A stretch of DNA of 64,000 bases, taken from the NCBI GenBank assembly GCA_030684815.1, contig JAUXXQ010000101.1, forward strand, positions 1 through 64,000. Direction: 5' to 3'. This DNA comes from Methylobacter sp. (lineage in GTDB: Bacteria > Pseudomonadota > Gammaproteobacteria > Methylococcales > Methylomonadaceae). The translations under genes were made by a program, and so were the position numbers. The notes under the pieces are model-generated. The model worked only from the letters and a program-made list of their open reading frames with translations. It did not search any database and was not told the DNA's origin. Below, piece after piece: positions 46,938-55,572 of this stretch (its first letter is position 1; each line of letters opens with the position of its first letter).

Positions 46938-47762
46938 TTAAACTGACTTTATCGCCAGCGTCAACATAAAATCGGTTTCTATTTCAAAGTCATTAGCCTT
47001 TTCAATGGCTTGTTGAACCTGTTCATTGGCGCGCCAGGCAAAAGGTGTCATGTGCAACAGGGCGAGCCGTTGTTGCGGATTCGGGGTGATTTTGTAACTG
47101 ATGCGCTGTGTGTCAAGGCGCTCGAAACCTGGCGGCAGCGGGTTTTCCAAGGCATGTTCCCTCACCTCGGCATAGATAAATTGTTTTAATTGCCATAAAT
47201 GCCGGGGGCCGGGTGTCACAGCCAGCAACAAACCTGACGGTTTCAGCACGCGCGCCAGTTCGGCATCATTTGATGGGGCAAATATTCTCAGCACCGCATC
47301 GAAAAACTGGTCGGGATAAGGCAAACGGTTGGCGCTGGCAACGATAAAGCGGGCATTGGCCTGTTTTTTGGCGGCGGCAGCAATGGCATATTTGGCAATG
47401 TCGACGCCGTGCAAGCTCATCGTATGAGGACAAAAGGCTTCGAGTTGGCGGCTGTAATAGCCTTCGCCACTGCCCAAGTCAAGCAGTTGTTCAGGTTGGC
47501 TTGCGGCTATCATCATCGCGGCGGCTTTGGCCATTGGTTCATAATGACCGGCTTCCAAAAACGCGCGTCTGGCCTGCATCATTTGCTTGTTATCACCTGG
47601 CTCAGACGAGTGTTTAAACTGCACCGGTAACAGGTTCAGATAGCCTTCTTTAGCCAAGTCAAAGTGATGGTTGTTTGCGCAAACGTAGCTTTTTTGCTTT
47701 AACTGTAACGGGACAGCGCAAAGCGGGCATAGATAACAGGAGGGTGGCTGAGCTTGATGCAT
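46938..47762 (-). CDS. rlmA: 23S rRNA (guanine-N1) methyltransferase RlmA
   Basis: A 274-residue enzyme that methylates N1 of G745 (gammaproteobacterial type). The N-terminal zinc site is CYLCPLC..YVCANNHHFD, followed by the diagnostic KEGYLNLLPVQFKHSSEPGD and MMQARRAFLEAGHY. LLDLGSGEGYYSRQL binds SAM. It appears to be transcribed alone. Confidence 0.93.
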   Translation of the reverse strand: MHQAQPPSCYLCPLCAVPLQLKQKSYVCANNHHFDLAKEGYLNLLPVQFKHSSEPGDNKQMMQARRAFLEAGHYEPMAKAAAMMIAASQPEQLLDLGSGEGYYSRQLEAFCPHTMSLHGVDIAKYAIAAAAKKQANARFIVASANRLPYPDQFFDAVLRIFAPSNDAELARVLKPSGLLLAVTPGPRHLWQLKQFIYAEVREHALENPLPPGFERLDTQRISYKITPNPQQRLALLHMTPFAWRANEQVQQAIEKANDFEIETDFMLTLAIKSV

Positions 47763-47832
47763 GAAAACAGGGTGTTTTACTGGGTCAGGCCGTGCAAAAA
47801 TGCTGGAGGGGTTGAACGGTAGTTTTTAATGA

Positions 47833-47866
47833 AAGGCAGGGGCAACTTAAAGCTGACCCCTGCCTT
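47833..47866 (-). terminator. Intrinsic terminator candidate for the SmbP-like gene
   Basis: AAGGCAGGGG and CCCCTGCCTT form a perfect 10-bp stem with a 14-base loop, 24 bp beyond the minus-strand gene at 47891. On that strand TTCATTAAAAA follows, a modest tail. Confidence 0.5.
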
Positions 47867-47890
47867 GAAATAAAAAGTCGGCTCTAATGC

Positions 47891-48220
47891 TTAGAGTGAC
47901 TTGTAAATTTCTAATGCTTTGTTTAATTCTTCAATAGCTTTTGGCTCATCAGCACTTTTACCGATGATTTGAGCTTTAATAAGGCTATCGAGGCCTTGTT
48001 TTACCAGAGCTTCGTTGCCTACGATTTCATCAGAAGCGCTACGTGCCGCTTTTTCATGGATATAAGCGGCATTGAAATCATGTTTGTTGATTTCAGCGAT
48101 TGCAGCTTCAATATGTGCAACAACTTCAGCAGCTTTTGCATCTTCTGCGAAAGCTACGTTAGTGGCACCTAAAGAGATAGCCATAGAAAAAGTGAGTATT
48201 GCTTTTTTGATTAAATTCAT
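47891..48220 (-). CDS. SmbP-like small exported helical protein
   Basis: A 109-residue protein with a clean signal peptide (MNLIKKAILTFSMAISLGAT, cleaved near AFA). The mature part is all helical, with Ala, Glu, Lys and a few His (AAEVVAHIEAAIAEINKHDF, AAYIHEKAA). This resembles SmbP, the small periplasmic metal-binding four-helix protein of Nitrosomonas, though with fewer His. ATG 48220 gives better spacing from AGG than the adjacent ATG 48223. Metal binding is inferred from similarity only. Confidence 0.6.
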   Translation of the reverse strand: MNLIKKAILTFSMAISLGATNVAFAEDAKAAEVVAHIEAAIAEINKHDFNAAYIHEKAARSASDEIVGNEALVKQGLDSLIKAQIIGKSADEPKAIEELNKALEIYKSL

Positions 48221-48391
48221 CATATACCTAACGTGTTTTGATGTGATTTCAGACGGTATCTGAAAATAAATGAGTGGAAAGGAAAATCGCTTTCCGGGCA
48301 CTATGATATACGAATAACCGCCATTTTATACAAGCAATTTAAAATTAAACGCAGAACAAGCGGCGATGAGTTGATTATTTTCAGGTTTCGG

Positions 48392-49468
48392 TCAATGGGT
48401 GGCAGGGGCGACGATACATAAATACTGCTGGGAACGGCCATTCTCAAACATGACTATTCGATTGACGATGTCCTCGGCGCTGCTGTTGCCTATCGGGCCT
48501 GCGGTAATGCGTCCGGTTGCGGCGCTAACCAGATGCACGTAACTCTTATGTGGGCCGCCCGCCAACGGTGAATTAATTAACAGCCCGGTTTCATCTTTCT
48601 CGATCATTTTTATCGGGGCCGCGCTACCGGGGTTGCAGGCGCCGAAAAAAATCAGGCCATCTTCCGATGTCAGTGAATTCAATGAATCGGCGAAATGCAG
48701 GAACCGTTCCGGCGAGATGGTCGCCGATACTTTTTGCTCGAACAGGGGTTCCCGGCAAATTTGTTCGCAGAGCTGGAGACGGTAGGAATGCTGGTGTACC
48801 GGGCTGGTGGCGAGCTGATCCGGTGAGCAATATTGCTTAAAACAGGCCTGATCCAGCGGTTGCAGCTGTTTTTCAAGGTCTTTAAGCCGCCGCCAGATGA
48901 TGCTTGGATTCAGCTCTTCCAACTCGCTCCAGCGGGTCGCCATATAGTCGCTGAACAGACGGTTCTTTTGGGGGTCGTAGGTAATCGATAAAGCATTTTT
49001 AAGCCCAGGCTGCGACTCGGAAAGTTGTTGCAGCGTGCCTTTGTTGGCGCTTATCTGAAAGTCTTGCCAAAAGACCGCATTGTTCAGTACTGGGCCGTCG
49101 AAACCGCCGTGGCTGATAAAAATAACCCGGTCGAAAGGTGGCTGTTGTTGCTGTATTAACTCGACTTGCCGGTAATAATCGGCCCAACTCCAAACATCGC
49201 GAAGCTGGGTCACTTTGGCATGAAAGCGCTTGCGGTAAAAGGCCGCCAAAATGCGTGCGGGTTGTTCCGACCAGCGTGGGCTTTCGTTACTATGTGGCTC
49301 CTTGCTCAACAACGGCACCAGCAGCACTCGCAGAGGCGGGCGCTGCAATGCGAGGTCATCCAATTTGCCGTAAAAAGAGCGGCATGACCTCAAGTGGTTA
49401 TCATTGCTGTAAGCTGTGGCAACGTAAATGCACAGCAGTAATAGGCAAATCAGATGCTTGATATGCAT
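48392..49468 (-). CDS. Exported protein with a possible clan CD (caspase-fold) His/Cys dyad
   Basis: I do not recognise a named family. The 358 residues begin with a signal peptide (HLICLLLLCIYVATAYS). Two blocks look like clan CD cysteine peptidases: a hydrophobic strand then His-Gly (RVIFISHGGFDGP, His120) and a hydrophobic strand then Ala-Cys (GLIFFGACNPGS, Cys278). The spacing of 158 residues is much longer than in caspases, so a large Cys-rich insertion would lie between. The end resembles a substrate loop (SPLAGGPHKSYVHLVSAATG). It starts 3 bp after rnhA and is probably in its operon. The peptidase idea is an inference. Confidence 0.5.
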   Translation of the reverse strand: MHIKHLICLLLLCIYVATAYSNDNHLRSCRSFYGKLDDLALQRPPLRVLLVPLLSKEPHSNESPRWSEQPARILAAFYRKRFHAKVTQLRDVWSWADYYRQVELIQQQQPPFDRVIFISHGGFDGPVLNNAVFWQDFQISANKGTLQQLSESQPGLKNALSITYDPQKNRLFSDYMATRWSELEELNPSIIWRRLKDLEKQLQPLDQACFKQYCSPDQLATSPVHQHSYRLQLCEQICREPLFEQKVSATISPERFLHFADSLNSLTSEDGLIFFGACNPGSAAPIKMIEKDETGLLINSPLAGGPHKSYVHLVSAATGRITAGPIGNSSAEDIVNRIVMFENGRSQQYLCIVAPATH

Positions 49469-49471
49469 GGT

Positions 49472-49921
49472 TTAGGTGGTGCTCGATTTTAAAGCGGTGA
49501 TGCCCAGATTAGCCAACTCATCGGCCCGGTCGTTATTTTTGTCTCCCGAATGGCCTTTGACCCAAGCCCATTCAATCGTGTGTGCCTGAATGGCGCCATC
49601 CAGTCTGCGCCACAGGTCTTCATTTTTAACCGGCGCTTTAGACGCTGTTTTCCAGCCGCGTTTTTTCCAGTTGACCATCCACTCGGTGATGCCCTGCATG
49701 ACATATTTTGAGTCGGTATTGATCTGCACGGCACAAGGCCGGGTCAGCGCTTCCAAGGCCTGTATCGCTGCCATCAATTCCATGCGGTTGTTGGTGGTGG
49801 CAGGGTCGCCACCGTAAATTTCCTTAACGCTGCCTTTGTAGCTGAGTATGGCGCCCCAGCCGCCCGGCCCCGGATTGCCTTTGCAGGCGCCATCGGTATA
49901 AATAATGACGGAGTCAGTCAT
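49472..49921 (-). CDS. rnhA: Ribonuclease HI
   Basis: A 149-residue nuclease that removes RNA from RNA-DNA hybrids. [20 protein letters not shown] has the first catalytic Asp, [11 protein letters not shown] the Glu, [11 protein letters not shown] the second Asp and [17 protein letters not shown] the His and last Asp. Its start overlaps the methyltransferase stop by 8 bp, the usual order methyltransferase-rnhA. Confidence 0.96.
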   Translation of the reverse strand: MTDSVIIYTDGACKGNPGPGGWGAILSYKGSVKEIYGGDPATTNNRMELMAAIQALEALTRPCAVQINTDSKYVMQGITEWMVNWKKRGWKTASKAPVKNEDLWRRLDGAIQAHTIEWAWVKGHSGDKNNDRADELANLGITALKSSTT

Positions 49922-50633
49922 GTCTGTTGATTTGTGTGGTGGGTGAATTGAGTGAGTTTGTAAGTATTAAGCGGGGATTTAATATCGGTACCGGAGTTAG
50001 CGGAATCAGGCTGTAACGGCGTTTGATAGCCTTAACGGCATAGGCGGTCGAAGTAAAAGAGTGACTTCGGGTGATAAATTTCCCATGCGTTGATTTTACC
50101 GTATCCAACCCAAATTCGGATAACACAGTCACTTCAAAATTTAATAATTTCAGCCAATCCAAAATTCTTGGGCGGGAAATAAAATGCCCCCGCCATGAAT
50201 CAGCCATTTTTTTGTCCCATAAAAATTGGTATCTGACCCATAAACTCCACGGATTAAAATTCAGCACCAATAATAGGCCTTCGGGTTTTAACACGCGCTC
50301 GACTTCGCGCATGGTCTGAAAACGGAAAGCATCAAACTCCAGTAAATGCGGCATGATAATCATATCGACAGAGTTGCTTTGCAAAGGCAAGGTGTAGGCT
50401 TTAGCCTGGATTTTCCTCGCCTTATCGCAGCCCAGATTTTTAGCGTCAAGTATGGTAAAACTTTTGTATAAGCTGCAGTCAATGAACTCATTTTCCCAGC
50501 CTAACCCGCCAATCTGCAAAATAGTCTGCTGACAACTGACGGTAATGGAACGCCGTAAATAGTCCGCCTCAAGCTGTTGCAGCAGTTTGCCTCGTGGCGT
50601 TTGATACCAGGCAAATAAGAAATTACGTTTCAT
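49914..50633 (-). CDS. Class I SAM-dependent methyltransferase (YafS-like)
   Basis: A 239-residue protein with a methyltransferase type 11 domain: [13 protein letters not shown] replaces the usual glycine-rich loop, [14 protein letters not shown] and [20 protein letters not shown] follow. It is the conserved neighbour of rnhA and, divergently, of mltD in gammaproteobacteria (yafS in E. coli). The substrate is not known. Confidence 0.82.
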   Translation of the reverse strand: MKRNFLFAWYQTPRGKLLQQLEADYLRRSITVSCQQTILQIGGLGWENEFIDCSLYKSFTILDAKNLGCDKARKIQAKAYTLPLQSNSVDMIIMPHLLEFDAFRFQTMREVERVLKPEGLLLVLNFNPWSLWVRYQFLWDKKMADSWRGHFISRPRILDWLKLLNFEVTVLSEFGLDTVKSTHGKFITRSHSFTSTAYAVKAIKRRYSLIPLTPVPILNPRLILTNSLNSPTTQINRHD

Positions 50634-50682
50634 GGGTAGACCCTACGCTATCTGTCTTTGATGATTTTCAATAAAAACAAGC

Positions 50683-50688
50683 TATAAT
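50683..50688 (+). promoter_or_regulatory. Possible -10 box for mltD
   Basis: A perfect TATAAT lies about 45 bp before the mltD start. TTGATG at 50658 is 19 bp upstream and is the nearest -35 candidate, at a slightly long spacing. Confidence 0.35.
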
Positions 50689-50729
50689 GATAACATTCTA
50701 ATAACAAACTTCACTTTATAAAGGGTTAT

Positions 50730-52337
50730 ATGATGCGCGTTAACTTTAACAGGTCGATTAAATCTTTATCAGTATTGACCTTTTTAATCGCAACCGGTTG
50801 CTCCACAACGCCCAAGCCCCCCCTTAATGACAGGCCGCCTACCGTCTCCAAAACAGACGGCAATTATGTCAAGTTTTCACGCTTAAACTTGGGCAAGAAA
50901 AAGCACTCATTACCGATAAGATACAAAAATTCAGTTTGGGAGCGGTTGTTATCTTTATATTCGCTGCCCGAGATTGAAAACGAACGGATTGACCGCGAAT
51001 TAAACTGGTACCTACGGCATCCTGCCTATCTTGCCAGGATTCAACAGCGGGCTGAACCTTATCTGCACCTTATCCTTAATGAAGTTGAAGCAAAGCGCAT
51101 TCCCGGCGAACTGGCCTTATTACCGGTGGTTGAAAGCGCGTTTATACCGGATGCGTATTCAAAAAGCGATGCCTCAGGGCTTTGGCAATTCATACCGGCT
51201 ACCGGCCGCTTGTACGGCCTAAAACAAAATGCCTGGTACGATGGCCGCCGCGATGTTTATGCCTCAACGAGGGCCGCAACTTCTTTCCTAAAGCACTTGG
51301 GCGAACATTTTAATGGCGACTGGTATTTGGCGTTGGCTTCTTATAATTTCGGTAAAGGCAATGTAGGCAAGGCGATTGCAAAAAACCAAGAGCTGAACCG
51401 GCCGACTGATTATTGGTCATTAGACTTGCCTAAAGAAACGACAGATTATGTGCCACGGTTGTTGGCCATAGCCAAAATATTCGCCAATGTCGAAAAATAT
51501 AATATCGACTTAAAATACATCCCTAATAAACCGTATTGCGAGCTTGTCGACGCCAAATCCCAGTTGGATTTAAGCAAGGCGGCGGAGCTGGCCAACACAC
51601 CGCTGAACGAATTTTTAAAATTAAACCCCGGCTTCAACCATTCCAGCACCGCGCCGGAAGGCCCGCATCATTTGTTGATTCCGGTTGCCAACGCGCAATC
51701 ATTTAAACAAAAACTGGCTCAATTGCCTTATGACCAACGCGTCAACAAGCAACGTTACTATCAAGAAACAATAGCAAAAACTCAGGCTGCACCACTCCAA
51801 ACACACATACCCGGGCAGTATAAAGTCAAGGCGGGGGACAGCCTTTCCATAATTGCCGATAAAAACCATACAACGGTCAAGTCAATCCGGGACAGCAACC
51901 ACCTGGCAGGCAATACGGTCAAATCGGGTATGCTGTTAAAAATGCCGGTACCGCAAACAACAGCTAACCCGGCAAAAACAGCTAAACCTAATAATATGGG
52001 CGGCGTCCAAGTCTATGTGGTCAAACCAGGCGACACCGTCTGGAATATCGCCCAGCGCTTTTCAGTCAGCGTCAGCGACATTACAACCTGGAATAACATG
52101 GCTCCAAAATCGGCATTGCTCTTAGGCCAAAAGTTGACTATTAAGGGCGGCAACCAGCAACGAGCCTCTTCTGCACCAGTCCGTTCAATCAGTTACACCG
52201 TCAAAAAAGGCGATTCACTGGCACAAATTTCGCGAAAATTTAATGTCTCAATTGCCGACCTGCGCAAATGGAACCCACCGGTCATTAGCAATAACCTTGT
52301 CCCTGGCGCAAAGCTGGTTGTGATACTTGACACCTGA
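50730..52337 (+). CDS. mltD: Membrane-bound lytic murein transglycosylase D
   Basis: A 535-residue outer-membrane lipoprotein (lipobox IATGC, Cys24) that cleaves peptidoglycan glycan strands. The SLT domain carries the catalytic Glu in LLPVVESAFIPDAYS and the motif ASGLWQFIPATGRLYGL. Three C-terminal LysM domains bind the wall: YKVKAGDSLSII, YVVKPGDTVWNIA and YTVKKGDSLAQIS. AAAGGG is 7 nt from the second ATG (50733), the more likely start. Confidence 0.94.
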   Translation: MMRVNFNRSIKSLSVLTFLIATGCSTTPKPPLNDRPPTVSKTDGNYVKFSRLNLGKKKHSLPIRYKNSVWERLLSLYSLPEIENERIDRELNWYLRHPAYLARIQQRAEPYLHLILNEVEAKRIPGELALLPVVESAFIPDAYSKSDASGLWQFIPATGRLYGLKQNAWYDGRRDVYASTRAATSFLKHLGEHFNGDWYLALASYNFGKGNVGKAIAKNQELNRPTDYWSLDLPKETTDYVPRLLAIAKIFANVEKYNIDLKYIPNKPYCELVDAKSQLDLSKAAELANTPLNEFLKLNPGFNHSSTAPEGPHHLLIPVANAQSFKQKLAQLPYDQRVNKQRYYQETIAKTQAAPLQTHIPGQYKVKAGDSLSIIADKNHTTVKSIRDSNHLAGNTVKSGMLLKMPVPQTTANPAKTAKPNNMGGVQVYVVKPGDTVWNIAQRFSVSVSDITTWNNMAPKSALLLGQKLTIKGGNQQRASSAPVRSISYTVKKGDSLAQISRKFNVSIADLRKWNPPVISNNLVPGAKLVVILDT

Positions 52338-52392
52338 TGTTGCGCAGGCATTGGAAAACCTGAAAACATGACCGTTCAAAATTAACAGCCCT

Positions 52393-52483
52393 TGAGTAGT
52401 TACGAATGCACGAAAATTTCGTGGCTTTCGTATTAAGCGTGGATTTTATTTTTTACAGGCGATGATCATCAAGGGATGTTATC
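52393..52483. repeat. Partial TTAGGTGATTTCC-family repeat, reverse orientation
   Basis: The complement contains AACATCCCTTGATGATCATC, CCTGTAAAAAATA, ATCCACGCTTAATACGAAAG and CACGAAATTTTCGTG, the left half and core of the family. GAGTAGTTAC at 52394 is shared with the second family. It follows mltD; the rest of the gap to rimI shows nothing. Confidence 0.55.
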
Positions 52484-52589
52484 CCCCCTCAACCGGCCAG
52501 GCAAGTGCTGATCCCCAAAGCTGACGGATAAACCCGCCCATTGGGGATTCCCACGGTCAATGACCGGGTGGCGCAAATAACCGTCAAAA

Positions 52590-53132
52590 TTAAAAAATTT
52601 CCAAAGCCAGCATAATTGCGTCTTCGCGGCCATTTTTAGCCGGGTAATAGCCTTTTCTGATGCCGATTTCGTTAAAGCCCATATCTTCATACAGGGCGAT
52701 GGCGACGGCGTTGGATGGCCTTACTTCCAAAAATAAGGTTTCTGCCCGGCCTCTGGACATCTCGATAAGATTTTCCATCATTTTACGGCCTATGCCTTGT
52801 CCCTGTTCGGCGGGCGCTACACAGATATTGAGTACATGCGCCTCGCCAACAGCCATGGCGAGTATGCAGTAACCCAAGATGTTATCGCTTTCTTCGCAGA
52901 CCCAGCAACTGTAGTTGGCCTTAAAGCAGTCTTTGAAAATGTCTTCTCCCCAAGGAAATTGATAATTGGCTCTTTCAATTGCCAGCACGCCGGGCAGATC
53001 CGAGCTGCGCATTTTTCTCAGGCGCATTAAATCTTTCCGGCCCACCGAGTCGGGAAATACTTTTGCGTAGAATTCCCTATCGGCATCGTAAACCACAAAG
53101 TCTTTTATTTTTTCCAGCATCATTCCGAACAT
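52590..53132 (-). CDS. rimI: Ribosomal protein S18-alanine N-acetyltransferase RimI
   Basis: A GNAT enzyme of 180 residues as written; E. coli RimI has 148. The acetyl-CoA loop is VAPAEQGQGIGRKMM, and LEVRPSNAVAIALYEDMGFNEIGIRKGYYP plus GREDAI are diagnostic. The first 35 to 40 residues lie outside the RimI domain. A start at 53027 (MRLRKMRSSDLP), with GGAAAG just before it, would give the normal length. The gene follows udg with the stop and start nearly touching. Confidence 0.9.
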   Translation of the reverse strand: MFGMMLEKIKDFVVYDADREFYAKVFPDSVGRKDLMRLRKMRSSDLPGVLAIERANYQFPWGEDIFKDCFKANYSCWVCEESDNILGYCILAMAVGEAHVLNICVAPAEQGQGIGRKMMENLIEMSRGRAETLFLEVRPSNAVAIALYEDMGFNEIGIRKGYYPAKNGREDAIMLALEIF

Positions 53133-53134
53133 GG

Positions 53135-53788
53135 TCAACCTTTAATATTTTTAACTGTTTGCACTGCGAGTTTCAAATCCGCCCAGGCTTTACGCTTGTC
53201 CAGCGGCGCTCTTAACAAATGTGCGGGGTGATAGACTACAACAACCGGCGTTTCATTTAAAGCGTGTATTTTTCCTCTGAGCTTGCCTATCGGCGCGTCT
53301 GTATCGAGTAAGGTTTGTGCGGACACGCGCCCTAAAGCTACGATGATTTTTGGCTTGATCAGCGCTAGTTGGCGTAGTAGGTAAGGCTTGCAGGTTTCGA
53401 TTTCGCTGGGTTTCGGATCGCGGTTGGCAGGAGGGTGGCATTTTAAGATATTGGCGATAAAGACCTGTTCCCGATCAAGGTCGATGGCTCTGAGCATTTC
53501 GGTCAGCAGTTGGCCGGCGTTGCCGACGAAAGGCAAGCCTTGCTGATCTTCGCTTTGTCCGGGGGCTTCGCCAAGAAATACCCAATCAGCGTTTTTATTG
53601 CCCGAGCCGAAAACGGGTTGGTTGCGGGTTTCACATAAGCCGCATAGTAAGCAACCCATCACTTCGGCTTGCAACGTTTCCCAGCTGTCTTCTATGACAG
53701 CGGCTTGTTCGTCATTACCAGAGACTCTGGGCAACCAAACATCAATGCCCATAGCCTCTAGGTATTGCAGGCGTGTCGCGTTATCCAA
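53135..53788 (-). CDS. Uracil-DNA glycosylase, family 4 (iron-sulfur)
   Basis: A 217-residue glycosylase that removes uracil from DNA. Motif A is GEAPGQSEDQQGLPFVG and motif B is VYHPAHLLR. The 4Fe-4S ligands are CLLCGLC at the start and Cys in ETCKPYLLR with one more Cys (LKCHPP). The N-terminus has an extra 35 residues (MDNATRLQYLEAMGIDVWLP) seen in many gammaproteobacterial members. It lies between leuA and rimI. Confidence 0.92.
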   Translation of the reverse strand: MDNATRLQYLEAMGIDVWLPRVSGNDEQAAVIEDSWETLQAEVMGCLLCGLCETRNQPVFGSGNKNADWVFLGEAPGQSEDQQGLPFVGNAGQLLTEMLRAIDLDREQVFIANILKCHPPANRDPKPSEIETCKPYLLRQLALIKPKIIVALGRVSAQTLLDTDAPIGKLRGKIHALNETPVVVVYHPAHLLRAPLDKRKAWADLKLAVQTVKNIKG

Positions 53789-53807
53789 AACCGTGTGCCT
53801 TAACTAG

Positions 53808-55352
53808 TCAAACATCGCCTTTTTGCGGATGCCGACGTTGGTCGGGGCTGTGCAACTTATTCAGGGCGTTGATATAAGCCTTGGCCGAGGCGATCACAAT
53901 ATCGGTATCTGCGCCCAAGCCGTTGACGATGCGGCCTGCTTTTTCCAGGCGGATGGTGACTTCGCCCTGCGCATCGGTGCCGTTGCTGATGCTGTTCACC
54001 GAATACAGCTCCAGCGCGGCTTCCGACTGCACCAGTTTTTCAATGGCTTTCAGGCTGGCATCGACAGCGCCGCCGCCGCTGGCTGTGCCGGTGACTTCTT
54101 TATTGTCCAGCCGTAGCGTCACCGTTGCGTTGGGAATTTCGCCGGTTTCCGAACACACTTTCAACGCAATCAGTTTGACGTGTTCATCTTCCGCCTCAAA
54201 TCCGGCTTCCGAGATCAAGGTTTGCAAATCTTCATCAAAGATTTCGTGTTTTTTATCGGCCAATTGCTTAAAGCGGGCAAAGGCCTCGTTCAATTCTTCT
54301 TCCGAACCGAACTCAAAACCCAATTCGGTGATGCGGCTTTTGAACGCATTGCGGCCGGAATGTTTGCCCAATACCATGCGGTTAGCAGACCAGCCCACAT
54401 CTTCGGCGCGCATGATTTCGTAGGTTTCACGGCTTTTCAAGACGCCGTCCTGATGAATGCCCGCTTCATGGGCAAAGGCATTAGCGCCGACGATAGCCTT
54501 GTTAGGCTGTACCGGAAAGCCAGTGATAGACGACACCAGTTTCGAGCAAGTCAAAATTTCGCGGGTGTCGATCCCGGTTTGGCAGGTGAATACGTCTTTA
54601 CGGGTGCGCACCGCCATCACCACTTCTTCCAGCGACGCGTTACCGGCGCGCTCGCCCAAGCCGTTAATCGTGCATTCGACCTGGCGTGCGCCGTTCATGA
54701 CCGCCGACAGCGAATTGGCGACCGCAAGTCCCAAATCATTGTGGCAATGCACGGAAAAAATCGCTTTGTCCGAGTTGGGGATACGGCGGATCAAGTTGGC
54801 AATGGTGGCGCCGAATTGTTGCGGAACGCTGTAACCTACAGTATCCGGGATGTTCAGTGTGGTGGCACCAGCGTCAATCACCGCTTCCAATATCCGGCAC
54901 AAAAAGTCTTCTTCGGAACGTCCGGCGTCTTCCGGCGAAAACTCGACATCATCGGTATATTGCCGCGCGCGTTTGACCGCTTTCACTGCATACTCAATCA
55001 CTTGTTCCGGCTGCATCTGCAACTTCATCTGCATGTGGATCGGCGAGGTGGCAATGAAGGTGTGGATACGCGAGCGGTTCGCACCTTTCAGCGCTTCGCC
55101 GGCGCGGTCGATGTCTTTGTCCAAAGCGCGGGCTAATCCGCAGACCGTGCTGTCTTTAATGACATTGGCGACGGCCTGCACGGCCTCAAAATCGCCGGGA
55201 CTGGCAGCAGGAAAACCAGCCTCGATCACATCGACTTTCAGCCGTTCCAGTGCCTTGGCAATACGAATTTTCTCATCGCGGGTCATCGACGCACCGGGGC
55301 TTTGCTCGCCATCGCGCAAAGTCGTATCAAATATTATTAACTTGTCATTCAT
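53808..55352 (-). CDS. leuA: 2-Isopropylmalate synthase
   Basis: The 514-residue enzyme commits 2-oxoisovalerate and acetyl-CoA to leucine synthesis. [13 protein letters not shown] holds the metal Asp and catalytic Arg; [13 protein letters not shown] and the C-terminal regulatory domain (leucine feedback) follow. ATG 55352 ([10 protein letters not shown]) has GGAG 6 nt upstream. It follows pssA after a 220-bp gap that contains a leader peptide rich in Leu codons, implying attenuation control. Confidence 0.96.
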   Translation of the reverse strand: MNDKLIIFDTTLRDGEQSPGASMTRDEKIRIAKALERLKVDVIEAGFPAASPGDFEAVQAVANVIKDSTVCGLARALDKDIDRAGEALKGANRSRIHTFIATSPIHMQMKLQMQPEQVIEYAVKAVKRARQYTDDVEFSPEDAGRSEEDFLCRILEAVIDAGATTLNIPDTVGYSVPQQFGATIANLIRRIPNSDKAIFSVHCHNDLGLAVANSLSAVMNGARQVECTINGLGERAGNASLEEVVMAVRTRKDVFTCQTGIDTREILTCSKLVSSITGFPVQPNKAIVGANAFAHEAGIHQDGVLKSRETYEIMRAEDVGWSANRMVLGKHSGRNAFKSRITELGFEFGSEEELNEAFARFKQLADKKHEIFDEDLQTLISEAGFEAEDEHVKLIALKVCSETGEIPNATVTLRLDNKEVTGTASGGGAVDASLKAIEKLVQSEAALELYSVNSISNGTDAQGEVTIRLEKAGRIVNGLGADTDIVIASAKAYINALNKLHSPDQRRHPQKGDV

Positions 55353-55442
55353 AAAAACTCCATTCATGGAGAAGCATCAACGCTGACGTTGAATTAGGAA
55401 AGTAGGGGGATTTAATTTAAGTGGAAAGAAGATAAATGCCCA

Positions 55443-55529
55443 TCAGGGCAAGAATCTTAAAAGCAGGCACAACCACGCAGATAAAGCGTTAACACTGTTT
55501 TGCAAGGCATGATTGATATAAATAAACAT
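55443..55529 (-). CDS. Candidate leucine leader peptide upstream of leuA
   Basis: A 28-codon frame that begins ATG at 55529 and ends WLCLLLRFLP then TGA, with Leu at five of eight consecutive codons (TTG, CTG, CTT, TTA, TTG). The stop codon sits in the loop of a TGCCC/GGGCA hairpin followed by TTTATCTTCTTT. TGCC inside the Leu run could pair with the same GGCA instead. These are the parts of a ribosome-mediated attenuator. The frame begins only 8 bp past a promoter -10 box, so it may be translated from a leaderless or slightly different start. Confidence 0.45.
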   Translation of the reverse strand: MFIYINHALQNSVNALSAWLCLLLRFLP

Positions 55530-55536
55530 GGTCGTG

Positions 55537-55565
55537 ACTATACGCCAATGGCTGTGCGGCCTCAA
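55537..55565 (-). promoter_or_regulatory. Promoter candidate for the leader peptide and leuA
   Basis: Reading the minus strand, TTGAGG and TATAGT are 17 bp apart, just beyond the pssA stop. Transcription would begin near 55530, at the first codon of the leader frame. This is the best sigma-70-like pair in the pssA-leuA gap. Confidence 0.45.
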
Positions 55566-55572
55566 GCAGATT

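Noticed and set aside
54180-55136. 318-codon open frame antisense to leuA, with a second long one at 53881-54423
   Set aside because: Both mirror leuA codons and have no recognisable motifs.
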